This document shows positions 45,664 through 56,318 of a stretch of 64,000 bases of DNA, piece after piece (position 1 is the stretch's first letter; each line of letters starts with the position of its first letter). Both the position numbers and the translations under genes were made by a program. This DNA comes from Panicum virgatum (taxonomy: Eukaryota > Streptophyta > Magnoliopsida > Poales > Poaceae): NCBI RefSeq assembly GCF_016808335.1, contig NC_053146.1, forward strand, positions 23,430,637 through 23,494,636. The letters run 5' to 3'. The notes below the pieces were generated by a model. The model saw nothing but the letters and a program-made list of their open reading frames with translations. It was not told the DNA's origin and did no database searches.

Positions 45664-45720
45664 TGTTAGATATAATGTGCCTTTGGCCCATTAATATTTA
45701 ATAAATCTAATAAAACTCTA

Positions 45721-45851
45721 TGGTCCAATATTGCACATTAAATGGCTTAAATGTGGGCATGGATGTGCATGGTGCGGCTGGGTGCTCGATGGTCCAATAT
45801 TGCACATTAAATGGCTTAAATGTGGGCATGGATGTGCATGGTGCCGCCGGG
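45721..45851. repeat. 69-bp tandem repeat in the copia LTR
   Basis: TGGTCCAATATTGCACATTA and the following ~60 bp occur twice, starting at 45721 and 45790, with only a few differences at the junction (GTGCGGCTGG versus GTGCCGCCGG). It lies near the LTR start, where U3 enhancers are usually found. Confidence 0.8.
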
Positions 45852-46617
45852 TGGGCAGCCAGCGAGCGGATGGACGGGTGTGGCATAACTTTTGTCACTT
45901 ACTCAACTTGAATTGGGAGTTACCAAAATTAGTGGCAATCAAAGGCTTGATTACGGGAGTTTCTGTTCCTTCCCGTAGCGCGACCAGAGGCTCGTGGCCT
46001 TCCGTCTCACGCAGCGAGACTCCTCACTTTCCTCCTTTCTTTGATATAAGTCAAAGAGGACACCTTCAGTCAAATCTCTGGCAATCACCACAATCCAGCA
46101 GCATTCTGAGTTCTTCCCGTTCCGTCTCCTGCGCGCACATGAGATGGAAGAGTAGGCCTCCAGAATGTCTCCGTCCGCTGGGTTCACCTGCTCGGGTGAG
46201 GATGACAATCACGTTTTTGGGGAGTGCGACACGGCACGACTACTCGCACGACTTGATGGGATCTTCACAGCGACTTTTCTGCACTGCACCGAGCGGGACG
46301 ACTACATCGACCAAGCACCATGTCGCTTTCGGGTGCTTCCGGCTCTATCTTTGGGTATGCCGATTTAATTCTGAAAATTGCTATGTTTGTGTCTAGTGTC
46401 TACAGCATGATCAACGTGTTTTTATTGAGAAATATCACATGTCATGTCTTGCTGTTTGGCGCTAAAATATTTTTTATGATGATGTTGATGACGTACTATT
46501 TGTACAAGCACATATATGATATCATGCAATTCTTGCTTGCATCAATTTTATGGAATAAATTAAGCATGAATTTGCCTAATTTTCTAACATTCCAAAAATG
46601 TGAATTTAGGCAATTTT

Positions 46618-47458
46618 CATCTGTTGGTTTTGTGGGTATGCTAAAACCACCGCCGTTTGAGGGCACTCACTACAAGAGATGGCGCCAGAAAACTATTCTG
46701 TGGTCGACCTCTATGCCTTGCTTTTATGTGGTGACTGAGATGCCTACTACTGTTCAAACCGTTGATGAGCAACGTCAGTTCGATCATACCCTCAAAAAAA
46801 ATGTCAGTTCGATCATGATGACACCAATTGGAAGGCTGGCTTGCTGAGCATTATTGGAGATTCTCTCATTGATGCATATATACAGCTTCCGACTGGTAAG
46901 GGTATTTGGGATGCACTTGAGGCCCGTTACGTTGTTTCTGATGCCGGTTCTGAGCTGTACGTCATGGAGCAATTTCATGACTATCGGATGGTTGAGAACC
47001 ATCTGGTAGTTGAACAGGCTCATGAAATACAAGCACTGGTGAAGGAACTTGAGCTGTTTGGGTGTGCGCTTCCCGACAAGTTTGTGGCTGGTTGCATGAT
47101 TGCAAAGCTGCCACAATCTTGAACTGACTTTGCAACTTCTCTGAAATATAAGAGGCAAGAGTTTAGCACTGCTGAGCTTGTTGGGACTCTTGAAGTCGAG
47201 GACAAGGCTAGAGCAAAGGATGTCAAAGGCAAGAACATCATTGAGGGGAGTTCTAGCGCACATGTGGTGCAAAAGAATCGTCCCAAACCACATAAAAAGA
47301 AATTTCAGCAAGATCTTAAGCAGAAGCCCTCTACTTCTTTCAAGAAGGGTAAAAAGATGATGAGCAAGGAAAAGATGAATTGTTTCACCTGTGGCAAGAC
47401 TGGGCACTTTACTAGAGAGTGTCCTGAGGCTAAGTGGAAGCCTCCTCCTCCACAGAAA
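46618..47458 (+). pseudogene. copia gag, broken
   Basis: N-terminal gag segment (LKPPPFEGTHYKRWRQKTIL), a frameshift near 46,795, then the UBN2-type middle (GDSLIDAYIQLPTGKGIWDA, ELYVMEQFHDYRMVENH) and a stop at 47120-47122. The frame reopens into a lysine-rich linker and a CCHC zinc knuckle, CFTCGKTGHFTREC (47381-47422). Two lesions separate the parts, so no full gag is made. Confidence 0.85.
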
Positions 47459-48771
47459 TTAGTTAACACCATTGAGACTGAAGCAGCTACTTCTGGGTAT
47501 GGTAAATTTTTATCTTCTGCATTTTCAGTTTGTTATTCACCTGATTGGTGGGTTGATACTGGTGCAAATATTCATGTGTGTGCTGATTTTTCCTTGTTTT
47601 CTTTTTATCAGGCTGAGTGGGCTGGCTCCTTGCTGATGGGGAATGGAGTGCGTGTAGCTGTTCATGGTGTTGGTACGGTTGTTCTGAAGCTTACTTCGGG
47701 AAAGATCGTGCAGCTCAAGAATGTGCATCATTTCCCATCAATAAAGAAGAACTTGATTAGTGGCTCCTTGCTCTGTCGTGATGGCTATAAGCTAGTATTT
47801 GAATCCAATAAATGTGTTATTTCTAAGTATGGAACTTTTGTTGGAAAAGGCTATGAGAGCGGGGGCATGTTCCGCTTGTCTTTGGTTGATACTTGCTTTA
47901 AGTCTGTGAACAATATGGTTAATAATGTTGAGACTAATATTTGGCATTCGAGATTATGTCATGTTAACATTGGCTGCATGTCCCGCTTAGCTAGTTTGAA
48001 TTTAGTTCCTAAATTTGATGTGGTCAAAAATTCAAAGTGCCATGTGTGTGTTGAAGCAAAACAACCTCGCAAGCCTCATAAGGCCGCTGCGGCGAGATAG
48101 TTGGCACCACTTGAATTAATTCATTCAGATATTTGTGAGATGAATGGAATATTGACCAAAGGAGGCAAGAAATATTTCATGACGCTTATAGATGGTTGCA
48201 CTAGATTTTGCTACGTGTATCTATTGAAAACAGAGGATGAAGCGTTGCATTATTTTAAAATTTATAAGGCTGAGGTAGAAAACCAACTTGAAAGGAAAAT
48301 TAAACGGGTGCGTTCTGATCGCCGAGAAGAGTATTTTTCAAATGAATTTTCTGAGTTTTGCGCGGAGCATGGAATTATTCATGAGAGGACACCGCCATAC
48401 TCACCACAATCCAATAGGATTGCTGAGAGAAAGAACCGTACTCTAACTGATTTGGTTAACGCCATGTTAGAAACTGCGGGACTACCTAAGAAATGGTGGG
48501 GTGAGGCGATTTTGAAAGCGTGTCATGTCCTGAATAGGGTGCCCACAAAGAACAAAGAAATTCCACCATTCGAGGAATGGGAAAAAAAGAGTTTCAATCT
48601 CTCTTATCTGCGAACATTTGGTTGTTTGGCAAAGGTGAATGTACCAATTAACAAGAAGCGAAAGCTTGGACCCAAAACCGTTGATTGTGTTTTTCTTGGT
48701 CACGCTATACATAGCGTGGGTTATAGATTTTTAATAATAAGTTCCAAAATACCGGATATGATTGAAGGTGC
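47459..48771 (+). pseudogene. copia protease and integrase, broken and truncated
   Basis: Protease active site WWVDTGANIHV (~47549). A GAG-pre-integrase zinc region with WHSRLCHVNIG...CHVCVEAKQ (47941-48055). Integrase core with the LIHSDICE, VRSDRREEYFS and PYSPQSNRIAERKNRTL acidic residues. One TAG interrupts at 48098-48100. The usual G-G of the SDRGGEY motif is R-E here. The coding ends at the LTR junction 48771. Confidence 0.88.
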
Positions 48772-51585
48772 TGTGACACTTCAGGTGTCTAACTTCTGGA
48801 TCAAAGTTGAATGTGTGAACTTGGTATTTATTTTTGTGTGATATCTAAAAATATTAAGTACAAAGTAGGGGTATTTTGGTAATTACAAAAAATTGCAAGT
48901 CCTTTGCAAAAGTTTGATTTAGGAAGTATTTTCAACTTTGTGAAGGGCTTTCCTGCAATTATGCTAATAATTATTATTTTGGTAGCATTGTTGCATTTTA
49001 GCCCAAAAATATAGTAATTTTTGCTATTAAAAGTATTTTTCCTTAATGGAATAAAGTTTATTTGAATCTTTGAAAATATCTTCAAATCCTTTGATCTAGT
49101 GAGAATTTGCATAACATGAAAGTTGTAGATCTTGAAAAATTGAACAACTTTCATGTTGGGAACTTTTTCATTTGAGCCCTAGGTCAGTGGGAATTATTAG
49201 TTTACAGTTAAGCCCCTAAAGTTTTCTCAAATTACAAACAAGTCCATCCAGTCGTCTTCTACCTCCAGCCTTCTCGGAGCCCTAGCGGCGCCGCCCCGCC
49301 GCCGATTTCCCGGCCCACCGGAAGCTCCCGCCGTCGATTAGCACGCCGATAAGCTTCTCTGGCTCCCCCTGGTCCTAATCCTCTACTCGGAGGCGCCTAT
49401 CTCTCTCTCCCCGAGGCACCATCACTCGCTGCCCCTGTTTCTTCCCTTCCGGCAAGCTCGGTCACCCCCGTATTTGGCTCCCGAGCCGCCTCGCCGCCTC
49501 CACATGTCACGCAAGGAACCCCGCCGCTTCTAGCGCCGCCTTTGCTGGCCCCCATGCGCCACGCCATGCCGCCCGCGAGCTGCTCTGCTCGCCACCTCGC
49601 CGGCCGCCCATGGAGAAGCCCACACCATCACCAACTTCGCCTCTCCTTGACCGAGTTCATCTCCTAAGCCTCCTTGCTCGCTTATCCTCCTATCTGGAGC
49701 CTATAAATAGAACGGACCGGTCCCTATCACCGGCCATCCACCGCCGCACCACCTTCTTCTACTCCGGCGTCCTCTGTCCGCCACTGACCCACCACAGACC
49801 TTCTCCGACCATCCTAACCCCTTAGTTAGATTCACCGTGACCCCGTGAAGCTATTCCCCCACTTCCCGCCATCGATCCCTTGCCGGAGCACCCTCGTCGC
49901 CGTTCTTCCCCGCCGCCAAGCTCTGCGCCATTGCCGACGAGCTTCCTCCGGTCATCCCCCGCCTCCTCCGAGCCATCTATCAGGTGCGCCTTGAACCCCT
50001 GAAGCTCCCTGACCACTCACCCCTCGGTGCCGGCGACCCTCCTGGCCGGAACACAGCCAACCCCCTCCCCTGCTCTCTCTTTTCTCCGGCCAAGGACTCG
50101 ATGTAAGGTTTTAAAACTTTCCAGGGTCCTTTCTGCAAGAATTTAGATCCTTTTCAAAATGAACTTTGAAAATTCATAGGAAATTATAGAAAAATTAGAA
50201 AAATGCAAAACTAATTTTGTTATTCTCCTTGTGAGTAGCTCTACATGATGATGCTATGAGTTTAATTTGAAACTTTGTGTAGTTGGTTTTAAAAATAGGA
50301 TTAAGCTCTTTATGGCTTTACACCATGTTCTAAATTTGTTTTTCTTATGAGCTTTGACCCATGTACTTTTTGAAACATGTTTAACTTTGTGTAATAATTC
50401 TAGATCACTAGAACTGAGTCCATTTAGATGATTTGCTAATAGGACCGGTAAAAGGCGAGTGATTGCCTGTCACTCGCGAGATTTATAAGAGTTGATTGTT
50501 TACTTTCTTGCAATCACTATAAGGACCATGGACGGATTTGGTTACAAGCTTTAGAATGGAAATCTGTCTGTGTTGACAAATTACTAAGGCCGCAATGTGT
50601 AGTAGTGGTGGTTAAGCGTTTGAAAGTACTAGACACATGCCGTAAATATGGTACGCGGTAAGCTTAGTAACTGATTGCCCCGGCAAGTGGACATACCTTC
50701 CACTCTCTCTTGGAGATTGGAAGTTTTTGTTAAATGATGTTGCAACACCGCGACTACAAAGATGTGGTGGTTCTCTGTAGTCGGGGAGAGCGGCCCTGAT
50801 CCATGAACCGAAATGAGAAGTAAATGGTTGCTTGGGAGTGACTCAACAGTACTCCAAACGTGTGTGCTAGGTTGATCCTTACAAGGTTGGAATTCGATTC
50901 AAAATCGTCAGCTTCTCACGAAGATTGAGACTGCTTAATCCCTTTGCTTACATAGAGTAAGAAGAGGAACAAGATTGATTCTAAATATGGTTGAATGGAA
51001 ATAATTCTTCTACCATGTTTGAATAGATAGATGCACACCTAGAATGGTTAATACACCTAGAATTTGAAAGCTAAAATTTAAAATTAAGGACATACTCTTT
51101 GTGGCTTTTCAGCAAAAGAAAACCCAGAACCTTTCTAGGCTTAGCATGTTTAGATGAAGGGTTACTTTGTACCCTTAGTCGGATCAGTCTTGCTGAGTAT
51201 TAGTATACTCAGTTTTGTTGGTGACTCTGTTTTCAGGAATGACTTTGGAAGATCCCAACACTAGTCTGACTTGGCCTAGTGTTTTACCTTCTAGTTGGTC
51301 TATGGAATGGGAACCAACTACAACCAGCAATGACTTGGAAGAATAATGCCATACTCGGGCTTACTATGGCATCTACCCTACATTTGTATAAAGTTTTGTT
51401 TAAATTTCTGCTGTAGAACTACTAAAGTAAGCATAGCTTACTTTTATTTCTTACCTTTTGAATAAACTTGTAAAAGCTAAATTTCTTGTTTTCTAGCTTC
51501 AAAACTCTATTGTAAGTTACACCTCTTACCTATGTGATGTAAAATATTGTGAAATATTATATCTTTAACTCGCCTTCGTGTGGGA
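48772..51585 (+). mobile_element. Ty3/gypsy long LTR, interrupted on the right
   Basis: Begins TGTGACACTTC exactly where the copia integrase frame stops (left flank GGTGC). It carries GC-rich leader sequence (49,250-50,100), a paired CACTCGCGAG motif and CTTGCTGAGTATTAGTATACTCAG near 51,190, as in the solo LTR at 1331. No end with GGTGC duplication is found before 51585, where another LTR begins, so the rest of this LTR presumably lies beyond the window. Open frames within it are low-complexity. Confidence 0.65.
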
Positions 51586-53003
51586 TGTTGACGCTCCTTA
51601 GCGCCCCCGATTTGTATACCGCAAGCGCACGGTTCGTGTAGCTTTTCCCTTAGAGTATTCCCCCAAGGTTTATCAATCCACAGAACCAAAGATACAAGAA
51701 ACAATCTACTAGCATAGAGATTCCTTTGTGTTGAGATGGTGAAAAACGAATCTAATCTACTAAAAACGACAAACACCAAAGGTAGCAAGAGAAAGTTAGA
51801 GATAACCAATCTAGATCACCTAGATTATGCATATGTTGTAGTTCCAGCTAGATGTAGTGAAGTAAGATAGATGTGAATCTCAATGAAAAGCATCTTTAAA
51901 CTCAAAATCTCCAATCCGATCCCTCGATACCCCACCTACTCAGTGGCAACGCCCTGTCACGACGCCCCCTTTGGACGAAAGTACCCTGAAGCAAGTCGAA
52001 CCCCCTTTGGTAGTTCCGCCATGAACCTCTAGCCACCATGACTACAAGATCATGCTAAGCGATCTATCTTGATAATAGATCTAGGATGAAGCAAACCCAA
52101 AGAAAAGAACGAAATCGAAAGAGAGAACATGGTCGCTAAACATTCGGAATCACAAATAACTTCACCATGAATGATTGTACATCACAAGATCACAACCGGG
52201 GCCCTACCTTGATCTTGATGATCCTAGCTCCAGAACTCCGATGTGGTCTTCCTTGCAAGGTTCCCACGTCGGCTAGGGCAAACCCTAGACAACTACCACG
52301 ACCCTCGGCTCTCCGAGAGGTGTCCCTCTATCTTCTCTGCTCCTTGGCGTTGTCTCCCGAATTGATCTCCTCGTGAACCTTGGGGAGGGGTCTTTAAATA
52401 GCCTCAGGAAACCCTAGGTCAAAGGGGAGGCCGAACCACCGCAAAAAGGGGCTGGGCCGGCCGGCCCAATGGACCCAGGCCGGCTGGCCTGGCCCATTTC
52501 TTCGCCGCCTCGTGTCCTCCTTTCTCCCCAAGTCTCCTGGAGTCTTCTAGAGTTTATGCCTTTCACGATTGCACCCCATTAGACGTCGTTATCTTCGATA
52601 TTTCTTCGAGGAAAAGGATAGGATGGAAAATCCTTCCTTAAATCTCTCTTTACTTTGCTTAGCCCCGAAGTATCTTGATCTTATCTTGTGGGCTTTGTCC
52701 TTTGGGCTTCATTGGAGGGTGGATGTGCTCGAACGAGCCTCTAATCATCATGGCCTTCGGTCCTTTGTTCGGGCTTTGGCCTTCATCTTTCTTCGTGTCA
52801 TCGCGTGATCGTGGGCCTCGTTATTTCATGTTCCAATATTGGTCAAAAACCTGCAAAAACGAAGTACCTCCAAAATATATGTGCATATGCGAAAACGACC
52901 AATAATTGGGCCGAGGTTAGGATGGTTAGTGATTTTGATATTAAATTCATGCCATTATCAAAGTTAAACAGGGGATAAAATGGATACTTAAGGAGCGCCA
53001 ACA
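51586..53003 (-). repeat. 3' LTR of the minus-strand element
   Basis: Inverted ends TGTTGACGCTCCTTAGCGCC and GGAGCGCCAACA. The minus-strand LTR start directly follows the polypurine tract. Contains a GGCCGGCCGGCCC palindromic cluster near 52455-52500, also found in the internal region near 53945-54000. Confidence 0.85.
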
Positions 53004-54824
53004 TTCCCCCCTTGCTTAAACCTTGCTCGTCCTTGAGTAAGTCTTTGATAAAAAATCAGCGTTGCCTTTCAGTGTCCAATCCCTGCACTTGATCATACAC
53101 GAGAAAACACAATGCTCCCAAAAATATTTTGCAGTTAATAGTTCAAATTGTAACCAGCTTTTTCAATGTGGAAGGTAGATACAAGTTAAATGCTTCCCCA
53201 CAATTATTAAGCACATGCTCTCAAAATTAAACAAGTCTCAGAATTAAGAAAGTTAGTTCCATAAGTAATGCTAAACCAAGATCAATAATTTAAACCTCAT
53301 TGCAACTTGCTCATGGAAACTCTCAGCTCATCTTGTCTCTCAAACTTGCTAGATCTTTCTCCTTTCTTTCTCTCATATGTATGTGTGAGGCTTTATCTGG
53401 AGCTCTGGAAAGGTTAGTCCTAACAAAAGATATTATAATCAAGATATTATCAAAACAAGAAATACTTCTTATGGATTTACCGAGACTCGTCAAAAAGACC
53501 ATTGGAAAATAATTTCTTTATGGAGAGGGAGAGAATGGAACACACACTTTAGATGGTGGACATGTGCAAATGGCAACGGTTGATCCCAAGGCACAACTGA
53601 AGTCCTTGTTATCGGATTGCACATGGTTGGAATAATTGAGTATAGAATAATCTTCAAAGTACCTGGAGTTTAATGAAGCTAAAGGAACCAAGGAGCTTTT
53701 CTTTTTTTTCTTTTCTCTCTCTCTCTCTTTTTTCTTTCTGTCTTTTTGCTCCTCAGAACCGTTGGCAACACAATGCACTTACTCCACCTCCCCCCATGCT
53801 TGAACGTTTGCTTGTCCTCAAGCAATGAAGTGATGATAACTTGATGGAGTGAGTGCACAAAACCTTTATCAATTCTCTGGACTCAACTTTGGAATTCAAG
53901 GGAGCATCTCGTCGTGAAAGATTGAAGCCAACAGAGGAGGAAAAGGGGAAGGCCGGCCGGCCTAGGGGTGTTGGGCTGGCCGGCCTACTGCCTGTAGGCC
54001 TCCACTTCTTCGGATTTTTCTTCTGCGAACTCTTTGATGCTTCCCAAGCTTATGTTTTACTGAATTTTGCTCTTGATTCCACTGTTTTTGGTTGTGGTCA
54101 AGGAGGTGTTTCACAAAAAGATGTTTTTGGTTAAGGGTAGATATCCAGCGAGGTTTGCGATGTTCCCGGTATAGAAACTCACAATGCATGGATATAATGG
54201 CTAGCAAAAGAGAGGTACGCAAAAATACGGAATGGTCAGCTTCTTAGTCTCGTACCAAAGAAGATAAATCCTGAATTAATTCACCTGAAAATAATTCTTG
54301 CTCTATGGTTTGTTATGATATATCATTTAGGCTTGTAGAAGGGTAGAGCAATTGCAAAAGGTATCATTGACAAGGTTAGCTCAAAATTAAATCCAAATTA
54401 AATTTTCCTTGACAAGCTTAAGTAAGAGAGCAAGAATAAAAGATATGGGTTTTAATTTATCATAACCTCCACAATTGAATTAGCCGGCATTTAATTAATT
54501 TTCATATCATGTTAGAGAGAGCATTAGTTTAATCATGCATAAACCAAACAGAAGAAAGTAGACAAGGCGGCAACGATCATCATATTTTATCATGGCACAA
54601 ATTTTCTATCATCATTACTAACCATAACATTAAAGCGTGGGTGATGCATTTATTTATCATGGTGATGAAAACAAAAGAAAGCAAATTGCACACATGCTGA
54701 AAAATAAATAAAACAGAAAATTGCTATGCACACACAAGTTTGCACACATGCTGAAAATAAATGAAAAGAAATAGAAAAATCCAAACCACACGTGCGAGCA
54801 TTTTATGCATGGTCTTGTCGTCGA
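53004..54824 (-). other. Non-coding internal region of the minus-strand element
   Basis: No coding domain found. A second sequence resembling the polypurine-tract region (53787-53825, CTCCCCCCATGCTTGAAC...TTGTCCTCAAG) lies ~780 bp from the first (53005-53040, TTCCCCCCTTGCTTAAAC...CGTCCTTGAG). CT-repeat tract at 53700-53735. Confidence 0.55.
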
Positions 54825-55052
54825 TCACTCTTCTTGATTGCCTCTTGCGTTGTATCCTTGGTCATAATATTGTTGAAATGCTCCTCCATCAAATTGTTCT
54901 GGTGGCGCCAGGCCTAGAAGTCCCATTTGATATGCTATTCCTGCGGTTCCATCTTCTAGTTGGCTTGTGTGCCTCCGGATGGCGTCTATGTCTTCCATGT
55001 TTCTTCTTGCATAGGCACCCATGATGCTCATTCCTTGTTCCGGTTGAGGGAG
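54825..55052 (-). pseudogene. C-terminal fragment of an unrecognised element protein
   Basis: About 75 minus-strand codons ending in TGA, rich in Q/G/M, with no domain I recognise. The open frame is cut on its upstream side by the Tat copy 2 insertion at 55053. Composition is protein-like, unlike the low-complexity frames nearby. It is the only coding trace in the visible part of this retrotransposon. Confidence 0.45.
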
Positions 55053-56266
55053 TGTTATCGCCATAAATTAACAGGATTAATTTATGGGCCGAAAGCAAGA
55101 TGGGCTTAAAGCAAAAGATTGAAGAAAACTTGTAAATCGGCTCCTGCGTGAGCATCTGGGCCACTTGGGCCATGTATCTTAGATTTAGTTTAAGATTAGA
55201 GATAGAGTCCGATCGGGACAAGATTAGTTTAGATTGTTTCCTAAGTCTCCGGACTATAAATATGTACCCTTTGTTATTCGAAAAGGAGAGCGTCATCACG
55301 TCTCGCAAACAACAATCTCGGCGCATCGCCACCCCTAAACCTAGGGTTTCATCCAAGTAAGTGCCATGCTGCCCTGATCGCTTCTCGTGATCAGGGCAGC
55401 ATTGTTCTTGCTTTTACCTTGGTATTACTCGTACTAAAGCGTTTTTGATGGCGAGTAATGCTAGTTATGTCGATGTTCGTGGCATGGCTTTTAGTAGATT
55501 TATTGTGCTTCGTTGCTTATCATTTAGGAACATCATGTTGTCTCTGTGCAGTCACGTTTCAATCTCATGCTAGTTCTTGTCACATAGAATTAGTTGCACA
55601 GAGACAACACCCTGCTTCCTTTATGTTTAGTAGATATGATATGTTACGGTTTGCTCTTGTTCTTAAGAGTTGGCGTAATATCTGCTAGGTTAGGCCTTAC
55701 AAACGGATTGGACGATCCGGTGGCATTTTAGATGCTTTGCTTTAGTCTTAACAGGGAATTGATCCGGGAATCGGCTCTTGCTAGTTCTTAGGCCTCTGTT
55801 TTGGTTATGGTTTAGTTATCTGCTACGTTTATTAGGCCTAGTCACGTGTAGGATGTTCCGATCTAGCAGTGAAGCCTTTACCATTGTGGATTAGATCAAC
55901 TAGATTTAATTGAAGCAGCTTTACAGCTATTTGCTTTAATCATCAATATCTGGATGTAACAGATCCCATCTGACACCGGGACTCGATCGGCTCTTTAAAG
56001 CCGATGCAAGAGTCGTCCCGGGGAGCCGACCACGGCTCGGACTTACGTTTCCACGTGTTTGTGTGTGCAGTTCAATCATCGCAAGCACGTCCGCACCTTC
56101 CTGATCGGGTATAGGTCAGGTGGCACGCCCTGCGTCTTCACAAGCCGCGGCACGTTGCTGGAATTGCGGGCCGTCGATGAGGGAGCAGTGCCTGCCAGTG
56201 CCCCGGCGACCTCCCGGCTCTTCGTGTTGCCTATCGCTGCTCGCCGGTGGGTTTCGACCGACAACA
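55053..56266 (+). repeat. 5' LTR of Tat copy 2
   Basis: 1,214 bp, TGTTATCGCC...CGACCGACAACA. TATA box TATAAAT at 55255-55261. A 12-bp perfect stem (55368-55379 with 55389-55400, GCTGCCCTGATC/GATCAGGGCAGC) lies ~110 nt downstream. GTAAGT donor-like site at 55356 and TTTGTGTGTGCAG acceptor-like site near 56070, both with counterparts in copy 1. Confidence 0.95.
55255..55261 (+). promoter_or_regulatory. LTR TATA box
   Basis: GGACTATAAATATG is conserved in all three LTR copies at the same place (~200 nt into the LTR), so transcription probably starts near 55285. Confidence 0.65.
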
Positions 56267-56318
56267 CATTCTGGCACGCCCAGTGGGACAACTCTCGGCA
56301 ACAACATCCACTGCAACA

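Larger units (their letters stand above)
45664..48771 (+). mobile_element. Ty1/copia retrotransposon, 3' part displaced by insertion
   Basis: A likely LTR starts TGTTAGATATAATG at 45664 and may end at TGTCTACA near 46406. gag and protease-integrase follow on the plus strand. The reading frame is cut at 48771, within the C-terminal part of integrase, by a gypsy LTR; reverse transcriptase and RNase H are not in this window. Gag-protease-integrase order identifies copia. Stops and a frameshift show it is inactive. Confidence 0.85.
51586..55052 (-). mobile_element. Minus-strand LTR retrotransposon, 3' portion
   Basis: LTR at 51586-53003 (1,418 bp; TGTTGACGCTCC...GGAGCGCCAACA), followed by a polypurine-tract complement (53004-53011, TTCCCCCC). 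The LTR is therefore the 3' LTR of an element running leftwards. Left flank is TGGGA. 53012-54824 is non-coding. A minus-strand frame (55052-54825) of ~75 residues, PEQGMSIMGAYARRNMEDID...YDQGYNARGNQ, is the tail of an unrecognised element protein. At 55052 the element is cut by Tat copy 2. Superfamily not certain, probably gypsy. Confidence 0.75.

Noticed and set aside
45731..46396. 221-codon frame across the copia LTR
   Set aside because: Begins inside the 69-bp tandem repeat, shows no domain and overlaps the LTR control region.
49610..50016. Open frames in the GC-rich part of the gypsy LTR
   Set aside because: Long LTRs of this type contain GC-rich leader blocks; the frames are short and low-complexity.
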